Origin: an uncultured Muribaculaceae bacterium
GTDB lineage: Bacteria; Bacteroidota; Bacteroidia; Bacteroidales; Muribaculaceae
Reading direction: 5' to 3'
NCBI GenBank assembly: GCA_910588245.1
Contig: CAJUQP010000014.1
Location: forward strand, 1-64,000
Length of the DNA: 64,000 nucleotides
This document shows, piece by piece, positions 36,581 to 45,448 of the stretch. The position numbers were made by a program, and so were the translations under genes. Under the pieces are notes generated by a model. The model was not told where the DNA came from. It worked only from the letters and a program-made list of their open reading frames with translations, and ran no database searches. How positions within the stretch are numbered: position 1 is the stretch's first letter; each line of letters begins with the position of its first letter.

Positions 36581-39500
36581 ATGAAACACCCCGAACTATC
36601 AAAACGATTCGCCGCCTTGATTACGATGATATTGTGTATGGTCATCGTCCAGGCACGCGAAATCTCTGGAATTGTAGTGGATGAGAACGGCGACCCTCTC
36701 GCGGGAGCAACCGTAAAGGAGATACCCTCCGTAAAAGGTGCGTCAGTCCATGCCGTCGCAGTCGACCTCCAAGGCCACTTCTCCCTTCAGGTGGGCCGGG
36801 AGACCCGGCAGATTGCCGTCTCTTTTGTGGGCTACAAGCCTATGACCGTGACCCTGACAAATGAGAACAGCTACAAGATCGAAATGACGCCCACCGCCGA
36901 TGTCCTTGACGAAGTCGTTGTGACAGGATATCAGACGCTCTCAAAGGAACGCACCACGGGATCGTTCGCGAAGATCAACCGCAAGGAACTTGACAGCCAG
37001 CGTATCACATCAGTGGGCGACATGCTCGAGGGACACGTGGCCGGATATACCGATGGAAAGATCAGGGGCATCACCTCCATGCAGGGAATAACGACACCTT
37101 TATATGTCATAGACGGTTTCCCCGTGGAACGCACCACCGTCACATATGCCGGAGGAGGATTTGAGGAACAGGTTCCGGATATCAATGTAGACGATATTGA
37201 AAGCATCACAGTATTGAAAGATGCCGCTGCAACCTCCATATATGGTGCCCGTGCCGCCAACGGAGTTGTTGTCATCACTACAAAGAAAGCCGACAAAGGG
37301 AAAGTGCGTGTCTCAGGATCCGCCACATTCTCCATACAGCCATACAAACGGGTGAATACTTTCACGATGGATTCCCGCGAACTTATCGACCAGACACGCG
37401 ACTGGATATCACAAGTGCCGGGATTCAATGGTGAAGGGGCCGAGGAGTATGCAAAAAGCATGCTCGCCAACTCCTCCAACCTTGCTCCCCATATTCGTGC
37501 CGTCTACGAGCGTTACGCAGGGCTCATGACTCAGCAACAGCTCGACTCCAGACTCGACAACTGGTCGAAACAGGGCTACAGATGGTATGATGAGACCGAT
37601 GCGATCGACAAGCGGGATGCCACCACACAGCGTTACAGCCTCTCGGTGGCGTCATCATCTGAGCGAAACAACCTTGTGGCCACACTTTCCTACAACCGCA
37701 CCAACGAGTTCTCACGATATTCTTTCAATGAAAGCGTCGACATCTCCCTGCGCAACACTGTCAACATGACTTCCTGGGCCACTCTCGACCTTGGCGCCTC
37801 GATCATCTACAACAACAGTTCATCGTCTCCCTATACCCTCTCAAACCCCGGCTTCTCCGTGGCCCCCTACATGAGCTTCTACAACGAAGACGGCTCATAT
37901 ATAAAAGGGAGTCAGGAAGAGATGCTCTCTGCATCGCGTCTGAATGCCATAAAGGCTTATGGCCTCTACAATGAGGATATCGATCCGATGGACGAACTCG
38001 GCCGCAACAAGACAATCGCCAACGACCTTGTCACCCGTGCCTACGCCCGTCTGAACTTCAAAATCACCGACTGGCTGCGCTTCACCCCTCAGTTCCAATA
38101 TGAATGGGGCAATTTCCAGACCAGATACCGCCAGGAGAAAGAGACATATGCCGTGAGAAGCAAGATCAACAATTTCGCATCGCTCAACAACGGCACCACA
38201 GTCTTCAATCTCCCCTATGGCGACATCTATCAGAAAGGACAGAACAACCAGACCTCATACAATCTCAGGATGCAGCTCGACTTCAACAGGACTTTCGCGG
38301 GCATACACGACGTGACAGCGATTGCCGGTATGGAGATGCGTCACGCGAAGACAAGAGCAGAATACAATACCCTATACGGATATGACGACCAGCTCAATAC
38401 TTTCGCGACAGTCGACCAGACGGCCATACAGTCGTTCTCCGGAGCCATATTCAGCCGCCCCTGGATATCTTCCTACGATTTTGCAAGCATCAGGGAGCTG
38501 ACCAACAGGTTCATATCCTTCTATGCCAACGCCGCCTATGCCTACGATGGCAAATATATGCTGAATGCATCAATACGCACTGACCGCACCAATCTTTTCG
38601 GCACAAGCGGAAAGTATCAGGGGAAACCGATATGGTCGGCAGGAGCCGCCTGGCGTATCGACAGGGAGGAATTCCTCCGCACGGATTGGATCAACATGCT
38701 GAAGCTGCGTGCCAGCTACGGCATCGGCGGTAACATTGCCAAAGACACCTGGCCATATATGGTGGCATACTATGGCACAAACGTTCATCCCGGAGTGGGA
38801 GGCATACAGGGAAGCATCAGCTCCCGTCCTAATCCCGAACTGAGATGGGAGAAGACCACCACTTTCAATATCGGTGTGGATTTCGGAATGCTCGACAACC
38901 GGCTGAACGGCTCTGTGGAATTCTACAATAAAAAAGGCACGGACCTGCTTGCGAGCAGCAACGGCATATCTGTGGAGGGACAGGGATTCTCGACAACCAC
39001 CATCAACAACGGAGAGATGACCAACCGCGGTTTCGAGCTAAACGTCAGCGGACGCATCATACGCAACCGCGACTGGGATTGGGGAATAGGCAGCATCGTG
39101 GCATACAACCATTCGAATGTGGACTATGTCAACGTCGAAGCCCCGGTAGGGTTCCTGCAGATCGACCAGCCCGCGGCATTCCCGAGAGTCGGCAATCCGT
39201 TTACTGCCATGTACGGCTATAAATTCGAAGGTCTCGATGAAAACGGCCTTCCTGTCATAACGGGAGCCGACGGCCAACCTATCGCCAACTCTTATTCAAC
39301 CACCCTCGACGACATAATCTATCTTGGCAGCTATACGCCTACCTACAGCGGTTCTGTATCGACCGACCTCCGGTGGAAGGATTTCTCCCTGTCGGCACTC
39401 CTGCTTTTCGAAGGAGGCCATAAGGTGCGCACAGGATACTACACCTACGACGACCAATGGAAAAAACCGGGCGATGAGGCCCATACCATAGTACCCCGTT

Positions 39501-39775
39501 ACCTCGCAGCGGAAAACAACGATCTATACTGTGACTGGGATCTCTACGGGAAATCGTCGGCTGTCGTGGAAGATGCCGCCAACATACGCCTTCGCAACAT
39601 CTCCCTGGCATATAACCTCCCGAAAGAGATCTGTACGAAATTTTTCGCACAGGAAACCAGAATCATGTTTGGAATCGAGAATATCGCCACTTTCGCAAAA
39701 TCGAAATCAGTGAAGTATTATCTCGGGGGATACAACAGGCCCAATTATGTGATCTCACTCAATCTCAACTTCTAA
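36581..39775 (+). CDS. SusC/RagA-type TonB-dependent outer membrane transporter
   Basis: The 1064-residue transporter has a signal peptide (about 1-25, ending VQA). Next come a carboxypeptidase-like domain (about 27-105: ISGIVVDENGDPLAGATVKE), the plug domain beginning VLDEVVVTGYQTLSKERTTG, and LYVIDGFPVERTTV with DDIESITVLKDAAATSIYG. A 22-strand barrel follows and ends with NYVISLNLNF. All features of the SusC family are present. No glycosidase, sulfatase or peptidase gene is next to it, so the substrate is not predictable from context. It is translated with susD 13 bp downstream and is probably controlled by the AraC-type regulator upstream. Confidence 0.95.
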   Translation: MKHPELSKRFAALITMILCMVIVQAREISGIVVDENGDPLAGATVKEIPSVKGASVHAVAVDLQGHFSLQVGRETRQIAVSFVGYKPMTVTLTNENSYKIEMTPTADVLDEVVVTGYQTLSKERTTGSFAKINRKELDSQRITSVGDMLEGHVAGYTDGKIRGITSMQGITTPLYVIDGFPVERTTVTYAGGGFEEQVPDINVDDIESITVLKDAAATSIYGARAANGVVVITTKKADKGKVRVSGSATFSIQPYKRVNTFTMDSRELIDQTRDWISQVPGFNGEGAEEYAKSMLANSSNLAPHIRAVYERYAGLMTQQQLDSRLDNWSKQGYRWYDETDAIDKRDATTQRYSLSVASSSERNNLVATLSYNRTNEFSRYSFNESVDISLRNTVNMTSWATLDLGASIIYNNSSSSPYTLSNPGFSVAPYMSFYNEDGSYIKGSQEEMLSASRLNAIKAYGLYNEDIDPMDELGRNKTIANDLVTRAYARLNFKITDWLRFTPQFQYEWGNFQTRYRQEKETYAVRSKINNFASLNNGTTVFNLPYGDIYQKGQNNQTSYNLRMQLDFNRTFAGIHDVTAIAGMEMRHAKTRAEYNTLYGYDDQLNTFATVDQTAIQSFSGAIFSRPWISSYDFASIRELTNRFISFYANAAYAYDGKYMLNASIRTDRTNLFGTSGKYQGKPIWSAGAAWRIDREEFLRTDWINMLKLRASYGIGGNIAKDTWPYMVAYYGTNVHPGVGGIQGSISSRPNPELRWEKTTTFNIGVDFGMLDNRLNGSVEFYNKKGTDLLASSNGISVEGQGFSTTTINNGEMTNRGFELNVSGRIIRNRDWDWGIGSIVAYNHSNVDYVNVEAPVGFLQIDQPAAFPRVGNPFTAMYGYKFEGLDENGLPVITGADGQPIANSYSTTLDDIIYLGSYTPTYSGSVSTDLRWKDFSLSALLLFEGGHKVRTGYYTYDDQWKKPGDEAHTIVPRYLAAENNDLYCDWDLYGKSSAVVEDAANIRLRNISLAYNLPKEICTKFFAQETRIMFGIENIATFAKSKSVKYYLGGYNRPNYVISLNLNF

Positions 39776-39788
39776 CACAACTCCGGAT

Positions 39789-41198
39789 ATGAAAAAATAC
39801 ATAGCGATAATCTTCTCCGCAGTCATGATGCTTATGTCATCGTGCAACGACTATATCGACGTATTGCCTAAGGGGATGAGGATACCGACCACTCTCCAGG
39901 ATTTCGAGGCACTCATGCGCAACGAATACAGCGCCAATTATCTCGCCTGCGCACAGGCCCCCTATCTTCTCAACGACAAATTCGTAGGCACCAACGCCTG
40001 CCGCAATCAAGACAACCTTACCACATGTCATTACATGTGGAAAGAAGATCGCGACCGCACGCTGCTCAACGCATCGACAGAAGATGTTTTCGACAACGGA
40101 TATGGCATAATTGGCGTGATGAACACCATCATCGAGAACGCTCCCGGAGCGACGGATGCCACGGACGCCGAGAAAAACGAAGTGTTGGCATATGCATACG
40201 CGGTGAGGGCATTCGTGCTCTTCCAGATTGTCAACTATTATGCTGACGCCTACGACCCTGTAAAAGCGGATGCCACCCCCGGCGTCCCTCTCATATATAG
40301 CGCCAACCTCAATGCTCCCTGGCATCAAGGTTCCGTAAAGGAGGTCTACGACCAGATTCTGTCTGATTTCAATAAGTCTATCGAGCTTGGTGTGCCCGAG
40401 AAGGCCATGACTGCCGTGCAACCCGACCGTGGTGCCGTTGAGGCGGGACTCGCACGCGTGTATCTCTCCATGCGCGAATACGACAAGGCTCTGGCCCATG
40501 CCGAGGCTGCCCTTGACCGCAACTCAAGACTGTTCGACTGGAATGATTTTTATGCGCAATATAAGGACCGCGTTGACAATCCCGACGACTACAACAAGAT
40601 AACCTCTCCCATGGATCATGTGAATGTCGAGAACTTTTGGTTCTGCTCCGGAAACGGCAATCCGAATTATCCCTGTTCCGACATCGACATTCCTGAGGAG
40701 CGTCGCGCCATGTTCGAGCCGGGCGACGTAAGGGCGCTGTGCCGCTGGAAAAAATATCAGTCGCAGGCAGATGTCTACTATCGCGGCATGCTGACGGGAT
40801 ACTATAATCTTTCAGGCATCGCAACTCCCGAGGTATACCTGATAAAGGCGGAATGCCAGGTGCGCAAAGGAAACATCACCGACGGACTGGAAACCCTCGA
40901 CACCGTCAGGAAGACACGTTTGGCACCTGACTCTTACACTCCTTCCGCAGCATCCGACGAGGGCGAGGCCATAGCGAAAATACGCAGAGCCAAGGCAGAT
41001 GAACTTATAAACTCCATCTATCCGTTCATTGATGCCAAACGTCTGAACGCCGAAGGGAAATATACAGTGACCATAACCAAGACATTCGATGACAAAGCCT
41101 ACACCCTCAGCCCCACTTCGCATCTATGGACGATGGTCTTCCCCGCAAACGCCATCAACCGGCCAGGCAACGGCACACTGACGCAAAACTCGAAATAG
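39789..41198 (+). CDS. SusD/RagB-type surface substrate-binding lipoprotein
   Basis: The 469-residue lipoprotein has a lipobox MLMSSC with Cys19 and the family's helical TPR scaffold: DTLPKG-like DVLPKGMRIP at about 24-33, EVLAYAYAVRAFVLFQIVNYYA and AVEAGLARVYLSMREYDKAL. The C-terminal EVYLIKAECQVRKGNITDGLETLDTVRKTRL and IDAKRLNAEG are typical. It caps the SusC pore on the cell surface. At 469 residues it is shorter than most SusD proteins (about 500-600), which points to a small substrate-binding face. It lies between susC and a thioredoxin-like lipoprotein gene 25 bp downstream. Confidence 0.93.
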   Translation: MKKYIAIIFSAVMMLMSSCNDYIDVLPKGMRIPTTLQDFEALMRNEYSANYLACAQAPYLLNDKFVGTNACRNQDNLTTCHYMWKEDRDRTLLNASTEDVFDNGYGIIGVMNTIIENAPGATDATDAEKNEVLAYAYAVRAFVLFQIVNYYADAYDPVKADATPGVPLIYSANLNAPWHQGSVKEVYDQILSDFNKSIELGVPEKAMTAVQPDRGAVEAGLARVYLSMREYDKALAHAEAALDRNSRLFDWNDFYAQYKDRVDNPDDYNKITSPMDHVNVENFWFCSGNGNPNYPCSDIDIPEERRAMFEPGDVRALCRWKKYQSQADVYYRGMLTGYYNLSGIATPEVYLIKAECQVRKGNITDGLETLDTVRKTRLAPDSYTPSAASDEGEAIAKIRRAKADELINSIYPFIDAKRLNAEGKYTVTITKTFDDKAYTLSPTSHLWTMVFPANAINRPGNGTLTQNSK

Positions 41199-41223
41199 AA
41201 ACCACAACCCAAAATCAAAATAA

Positions 41224-42387
41224 ATGAAAAAGATCGTCGCACTATCGCTCGCGGCCCTCATTATGGCCGGATGCGCAAACAAGAAAGAGAACGACTCTTA
41301 TTTAGTGAGCGGAGAGATTCAGGGAATCCCCGACAGCACAATGGTGGCTCTATATCCCATGAGCCACTCACAGACCGACCCTATCGCGGAAGCTATGGTG
41401 ATCGGAGGCAAATTTGAATTCTCCGGGAAGACCGAAGAGCCCATCGTCGTAATTCTATCGGTAAAGGATCACTACGGATCCACACGGTTCATGCTCGAGA
41501 ATGCTGAAATCCATCTTAAAGGAAGCGTATCGGCTGAAGATGCTTCCGACGGGAAGAAACTCTATTCGTTCAACGATTTTTCTGTAGAGGGAAGTCCCAT
41601 GTCCGACAAATTCTTCGAGCTTATGAGCGGGCGTGACGAACTCGACCGGAAATTCACGGCAATGCGCGAGAACTACAGCGACATCATGGAGATTATCACG
41701 GGCGGCGACCGCGACAGGATTGACTCCGTACGCGCCACAGACCGCTACAAGGCAATGAGCGATGAGGAGAACCGCTTTTTCGCGGCACTCGACAGCAACT
41801 ACAACGCAGTGGTGTCGGCAAACAGCGACAACTCCTGGGGGCCGCTTATGATGATGGCCCTCGTCACTTACCTGAGCCCGCAGAACCGTGAGCTCTATGA
41901 GAACTTCTCCGATAGCGCCAAGAACAGTTACTACGGCAAGATGGCCTACAAGGAGCTCTATCCTCTCGGACGTCCCGGCGACCAGGTGCCTGATTTCACT
42001 GCCACGGATATCAAGGGCGGGAAGATCTCTCTCTCGGAAATAGCGAAGGCAAACAAATACGTCCTCGTTGACTTCTGGGCTTCATGGTGCCGTCCGTGCC
42101 GTGCGGAGATACCGAATGTGAAGGCGATCTACGACAAACATCATGCCGATGGATTTGAGATCGTAAGCGTCTCAATCGACGAGGAAGAGAATCCCTGGAT
42201 AAAAGCTGTGGAAAAAGAGGGACTTGTGTGGCCCAACGCGCGCGACACTGATAAATCGATCGCGGGCAAATACAACGTCACTTCCGTGCCCACAATGGTA
42301 GTGATAGATTCGGAAGGAAAGCTTGTGGCCGAAAATCTGCGCGGTGAGGAACTGGCTGCGAAGATCGATGAACTTATGTCGAAATAA
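41224..42387 (+). CDS. TlpA-like thioredoxin lipoprotein with DUF4369 N-terminal domain
   Basis: The 387-residue lipoprotein has a lipobox ALIMAGC with Cys17, a beta-rich DUF4369-like domain (about 25-125), a helical middle region (about 125-245) and a C-terminal AhpC/TlpA thioredoxin domain. Its active site is FWASWCRPCRAE (Cys289, Cys292). It should work as a periplasmic disulfide reductase. It is the third gene of the SusC/SusD operon. Such redox proteins often accompany SusCD pairs of the RagAB type, where substrates may be peptides or metal complexes; this is inference. Confidence 0.92.
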   Translation: MKKIVALSLAALIMAGCANKKENDSYLVSGEIQGIPDSTMVALYPMSHSQTDPIAEAMVIGGKFEFSGKTEEPIVVILSVKDHYGSTRFMLENAEIHLKGSVSAEDASDGKKLYSFNDFSVEGSPMSDKFFELMSGRDELDRKFTAMRENYSDIMEIITGGDRDRIDSVRATDRYKAMSDEENRFFAALDSNYNAVVSANSDNSWGPLMMMALVTYLSPQNRELYENFSDSAKNSYYGKMAYKELYPLGRPGDQVPDFTATDIKGGKISLSEIAKANKYVLVDFWASWCRPCRAEIPNVKAIYDKHHADGFEIVSVSIDEEENPWIKAVEKEGLVWPNARDTDKSIAGKYNVTSVPTMVVIDSEGKLVAENLRGEELAAKIDELMSK

Positions 42388-42417
42388 GGCCCTCCGAATA
42401 AGCGACAAACTATAGGC

Positions 42418-42467
42418 AATATCCGCGGGATGGATTCGGCAATAAAACCATCCCGCGGATATTTTTT
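42418..42467 (+). terminator. Intrinsic terminator of the SusC/SusD operon
   Basis: ATATCCGCGGGATGG (42419-42433) pairs with CCATCCCGCGGATAT (42448-42462) around a 14-nt loop, followed by TTTTT. This is a 15-bp perfect stem with a T-run. Confidence 0.92.
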
Positions 42468-42486
42468 ATGAAAAACAGGCGCGGAT

Positions 42487-42518
42487 TTTGGAAATTACAG
42501 TAATAATCGCTAATTTTG
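42487..42518 (+). promoter_or_regulatory. Promoter of tRNA-Gly
   Basis: TTTG (42487-42490), 20 bp, TAATTTTG (42511-42518) match the Bacteroidota consensus perfectly. The tRNA begins 41 bp after the -7 box, leaving about 35 nt of 5' leader. Confidence 0.85.
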
Positions 42519-42559
42519 CATCCGCAATGAGGCGCGTAGCCCGTTGAATAATGACAGAT

Positions 42560-42632
42560 GCGGTAGTAGCTCAGTTGGTAGAGCATCAGCTTCCCAAGCT
42601 GAGGGTCACGAGTTCGAGCCTCGCCTACCGCT
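42560..42632 (+). tRNA. tRNA-Gly (anticodon CCC)
   Basis: The 73-nt cloverleaf has acceptor arms GCGGTAG and CTACCGC, a D-arm with AGCTCAGTTGGTAGAGC, an anticodon arm TCAGC-TTCCCAA-GCTGA with anticodon CCC, and a T-arm with GAGTTCGAGCC. CCA is not encoded (TCC follows the stem). The gene is a single transcription unit with its own promoter and a palindromic terminator. Confidence 0.97.
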
Positions 42633-42638
42633 CCCCCG

Positions 42639-42668
42639 AGATCCGGAAGAATTCTTCCGGATCTTTTT
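42639..42668 (+). terminator. Palindromic terminator after tRNA-Gly
   Basis: AGATCCGGAAGAA (42640-42652) and TTCTTCCGGATCT form a 26-bp perfect palindrome followed by a run of T. It ends the tRNA transcript. Confidence 0.9.
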
Positions 42669-42769
42669 TATTCCGCTAATTCATAATCCCTTCTAAATTC
42701 CGTGATTACGGAGTGATAATCTTTTTCGCGAACTCATTTGTTGATAATTTATTACTAAAAAACACAATT

Positions 42770-44290
42770 ATGAAAACTGATACCGCTAACGAGAGCAACG
42801 CCGACAGGCTTATGCGCGAAGAACATGAGGCGCAGATGCGCGCCTACCGCCAGTCGAGGCGCGAAAACCGGAATGCGATATCTAAAATTCCGCTTATGAC
42901 AGCGCTGCTCCTCTGTGCGGCCGCACCGGCCTCAGCCCAGGGGAAATGGGTGCGCGATTCCATTCCGGCCTCCTGGCAGATGACTCCGCAGGCCGTGCAG
43001 ACGCTTCCTACCGACGATGCGTGGTGGCGCGCTTTCGACGACCCCGTGCTCGACAGCCTTATCGACAAGGCTGTCGGCAACAACTATAATGTGGCCGCGG
43101 CCGTGAAACGGATAGAGATGGCGCGCAAAGCCGTCGGGGAAGCCCGCGCCGGCTATTTCCCCACCATAGGTCTGAGCGGAGGATGGACAAAAGACCGTGA
43201 GGCCGGCGCCATCGAAGGGCGCTCCATACCATCGCGCAATTCATCCTATTTCTCGCTCGGAGCCCAGATGAATTGGGAGATCGACGTTTTCGGGCGCGTC
43301 AGGGAGGGGGTCAAGGCAAAGAAAGCGGCATATGATGCCTCGCGCGCCGACCGCGACGCAGTGATGGTGAGCCTGTGTGCCAACCTCGCCACAGCCTATA
43401 TCAACCTGCGTGTGGCTCAGAAGCAGCTTCAGGTGGCCGAAGCCCACATAGCCTCGCAGGAGAAGATCGAGAAGATGACCGAAGCCCGGTTCGAGGCCGA
43501 GCTTGCAAGCATGCTCGATGTCACTCAGGCCCGTGTCGTGCTCTACAACACCCGCTCCGCCCTCCCCTCCCTGCGTGCCGAGATAAAGACTCTTGCCAAC
43601 ACCATAAGTATCCTGACCGGCGAATATCCCGGCGCGCTCGCAGCCCGTCTCCGGAGCGACGCGCCGCTTCCCCGATTCCGCCACACCTTGGAGGTGGGGG
43701 TCCCTGCCGATCTATTGCGCCGGCGTCCTGACATAGTAGAGGCGGAGATGCAGCTCGGGGAGTATGCCGCGATGGCGGGAGTGGCCAGGAAAGATTTTCT
43801 CCCCGCTCTCTCATTGACCGGGAGCATAGGCACCTCCGCCCACCGGGCCGGCGACCTCTTTGGCAAAAACTCGCTTGAATACTCCATAGCCCCGCAGCTT
43901 TCCTGGACCCTCTTCGACGGCATGGCGCGCAACTACCGCGCGGCGGAAGCCCGGTTGCAACTCGAGTCGGCTGTAGACAGCTACAACCTTACGGTGATGA
44001 ACGCTGTGGAGGAAGTAGACAACGCGATGATCGAATACGATGCCACACTCCAGGCCATCGAGCTGCAGAAAAGCGTGGTGGAGCAGAGTGAGAAATCACT
44101 CACCCTCTCGGTCGATCTCTATAAGACCGGACTGACGGCATTCTCCAACGTGGTCGACGGACAGATGAACTGGCTTGAGAGCCAGAATTCTCTCGTGGCC
44201 CTCGAGGGGAAGGCCCTGCAGGCACTGATCAGCATATACCAGGCCCTCGGTGGTGGGTGGGAAGCATACCGCGACCCCGTGAGGCCATGA
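42770..44290 (+). CDS. Outer membrane factor of an RND efflux system (NodT family)
   Basis: The 506-residue channel protein has the NodT-type two-repeat structure: WWRAFDDPVLDSLIDKAVGNNYNV near the start, PTIGLSGGWTKDREAG, and in the second half ADLLRRRPDIVEAEMQLGEYA, LSWTLFDGMARNYRAAEA and VDLYKTGLTAFSNVVDGQ. The signal sequence (IPLMTALLLCAAAPASAQG, about 40-58) is preceded by about 38 charged residues. This is unusual and may mean that the true start is Met43 at 42896, although no obvious initiation signal lies before it. The start at 42770 was chosen rather than the ATG at 42713, which would add 19 hydrophobic residues. It is the first gene of a three-gene operon with adaptor and pump. 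Confidence 0.9.
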   Translation: MKTDTANESNADRLMREEHEAQMRAYRQSRRENRNAISKIPLMTALLLCAAAPASAQGKWVRDSIPASWQMTPQAVQTLPTDDAWWRAFDDPVLDSLIDKAVGNNYNVAAAVKRIEMARKAVGEARAGYFPTIGLSGGWTKDREAGAIEGRSIPSRNSSYFSLGAQMNWEIDVFGRVREGVKAKKAAYDASRADRDAVMVSLCANLATAYINLRVAQKQLQVAEAHIASQEKIEKMTEARFEAELASMLDVTQARVVLYNTRSALPSLRAEIKTLANTISILTGEYPGALAARLRSDAPLPRFRHTLEVGVPADLLRRRPDIVEAEMQLGEYAAMAGVARKDFLPALSLTGSIGTSAHRAGDLFGKNSLEYSIAPQLSWTLFDGMARNYRAAEARLQLESAVDSYNLTVMNAVEEVDNAMIEYDATLQAIELQKSVVEQSEKSLTLSVDLYKTGLTAFSNVVDGQMNWLESQNSLVALEGKALQALISIYQALGGGWEAYRDPVRP

Positions 44291-44317
44291 CGAAAATACC
44301 GACAAAACACCAGGACT

Positions 44318-45436
44318 ATGAAAACACACATATCAGCATTGACCGCGGCTCTGGCAGTCGTATCGCTCCTTTCCTGCGGACATAAAGAGAAAGCCTCGAC
44401 TCAGGAGGAAAGCCCGTCGGTCGACGTGGCGGAAGCATTCACAGACTCAGTCGTGCTGCATAAGACGTATCCCGGATATCTCAGCGCGGAGAGCCAGGCC
44501 ACAGTCGTGGCACAGGTGAGCGGCCGACTCCTGAGCCGCAGTTTCCAGCCCGGGGCCTACGTGCGCAAGGGACAAACGCTCTTCTCCATCGACCCGACGC
44601 TCTACCGCGACGAGGTGAGCCGTGCGGAAGCGGCCCTGACATCCGCCATAAGCGCCCGCGACTATGCCGCGAGCCACTATGCAGCCGTAAAGAAAGCTCT
44701 GGAAGCCGATGCCGTATCGAAGATGGAGGTGCTCAACGCTGAGAGCGCCCTGCAGCAGGCTGAGAGCGACATCAAGACCTGCCGCGCCGCCCTGAGCACA
44801 GCCCGCACCAATCTCGGATATTGCACTGTCACCGCTCCGATCTCCGGATATATCTCCGATTCGGAGGTGAAACCGGGCAACTATGTCAACGGTGCGGCGC
44901 AGCCTGTCTCCCTCGCCACAATCTACGACAACTCCACACTGAGCGCCATATTTGAGATCGAGGATTCCCAATACGAGGAGATGACCGGCGAGATATCGGG
45001 GAAAGAAGCTCCTCTCTACCGCAGCATACCTCTCCATTTCCGCGATTCGCTCCCCCACGCCTACACGGCGGACCTCATATACGAGGCCCCGTCGGTCAAC
45101 CGCCAGACCGGTACGGTAGTGCTCAAAGGGAGAGTCGGCAATATCGACAACGAGCTCAAGGATGGAATGTATGTCACAGTATCCCTTCCCTATGGAGAGA
45201 ATCCCCGCGCCGTGCTGATAAAGGATGCCGCCATCGGCACGGACCAACGCGGGTCATATGTATATGTGGTCAACGATTCCAACCGGGTGGTCTACACCCC
45301 TATTGTGACAGGTGAAGTGTTTCGCGATTCTCTGAGAGTAGTCGACAGCGGCGTCAAGCCCGGCGACAGATACGTCACCAAAGCCCTCCTTACAGTCAGA
45401 GACGGAGAGACCGTCACTCCGGTATTGAAAAAATAA
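44318..45436 (+). CDS. RND membrane-fusion lipoprotein (AcrA-like)
   Basis: The 372-residue adaptor is a lipoprotein (lipobox VVSLLSC, Cys20). It shows the AcrA order: first lipoyl half (YLSAESQATVVAQVSGRLLS), alpha-hairpin (about 95-165), second lipoyl half (NLGYCTVTAPISGYISDSEV), beta-barrel and C-terminal membrane-proximal domain. It joins the RND pump to the outer membrane channel. Length is normal. It starts 27 bp after the channel gene and is followed by the pump after 12 bp. Confidence 0.95.
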   Translation: MKTHISALTAALAVVSLLSCGHKEKASTQEESPSVDVAEAFTDSVVLHKTYPGYLSAESQATVVAQVSGRLLSRSFQPGAYVRKGQTLFSIDPTLYRDEVSRAEAALTSAISARDYAASHYAAVKKALEADAVSKMEVLNAESALQQAESDIKTCRAALSTARTNLGYCTVTAPISGYISDSEVKPGNYVNGAAQPVSLATIYDNSTLSAIFEIEDSQYEEMTGEISGKEAPLYRSIPLHFRDSLPHAYTADLIYEAPSVNRQTGTVVLKGRVGNIDNELKDGMYVTVSLPYGENPRAVLIKDAAIGTDQRGSYVYVVNDSNRVVYTPIVTGEVFRDSLRVVDSGVKPGDRYVTKALLTVRDGETVTPVLKK

Positions 45437-45448
45437 AATCCTGCCGCC

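Noticed and set aside
42560..42632. tRNA gene as a phage or island attachment site
   Set aside because: No integrase gene and no duplicated tRNA end were seen in the flanking sequence.
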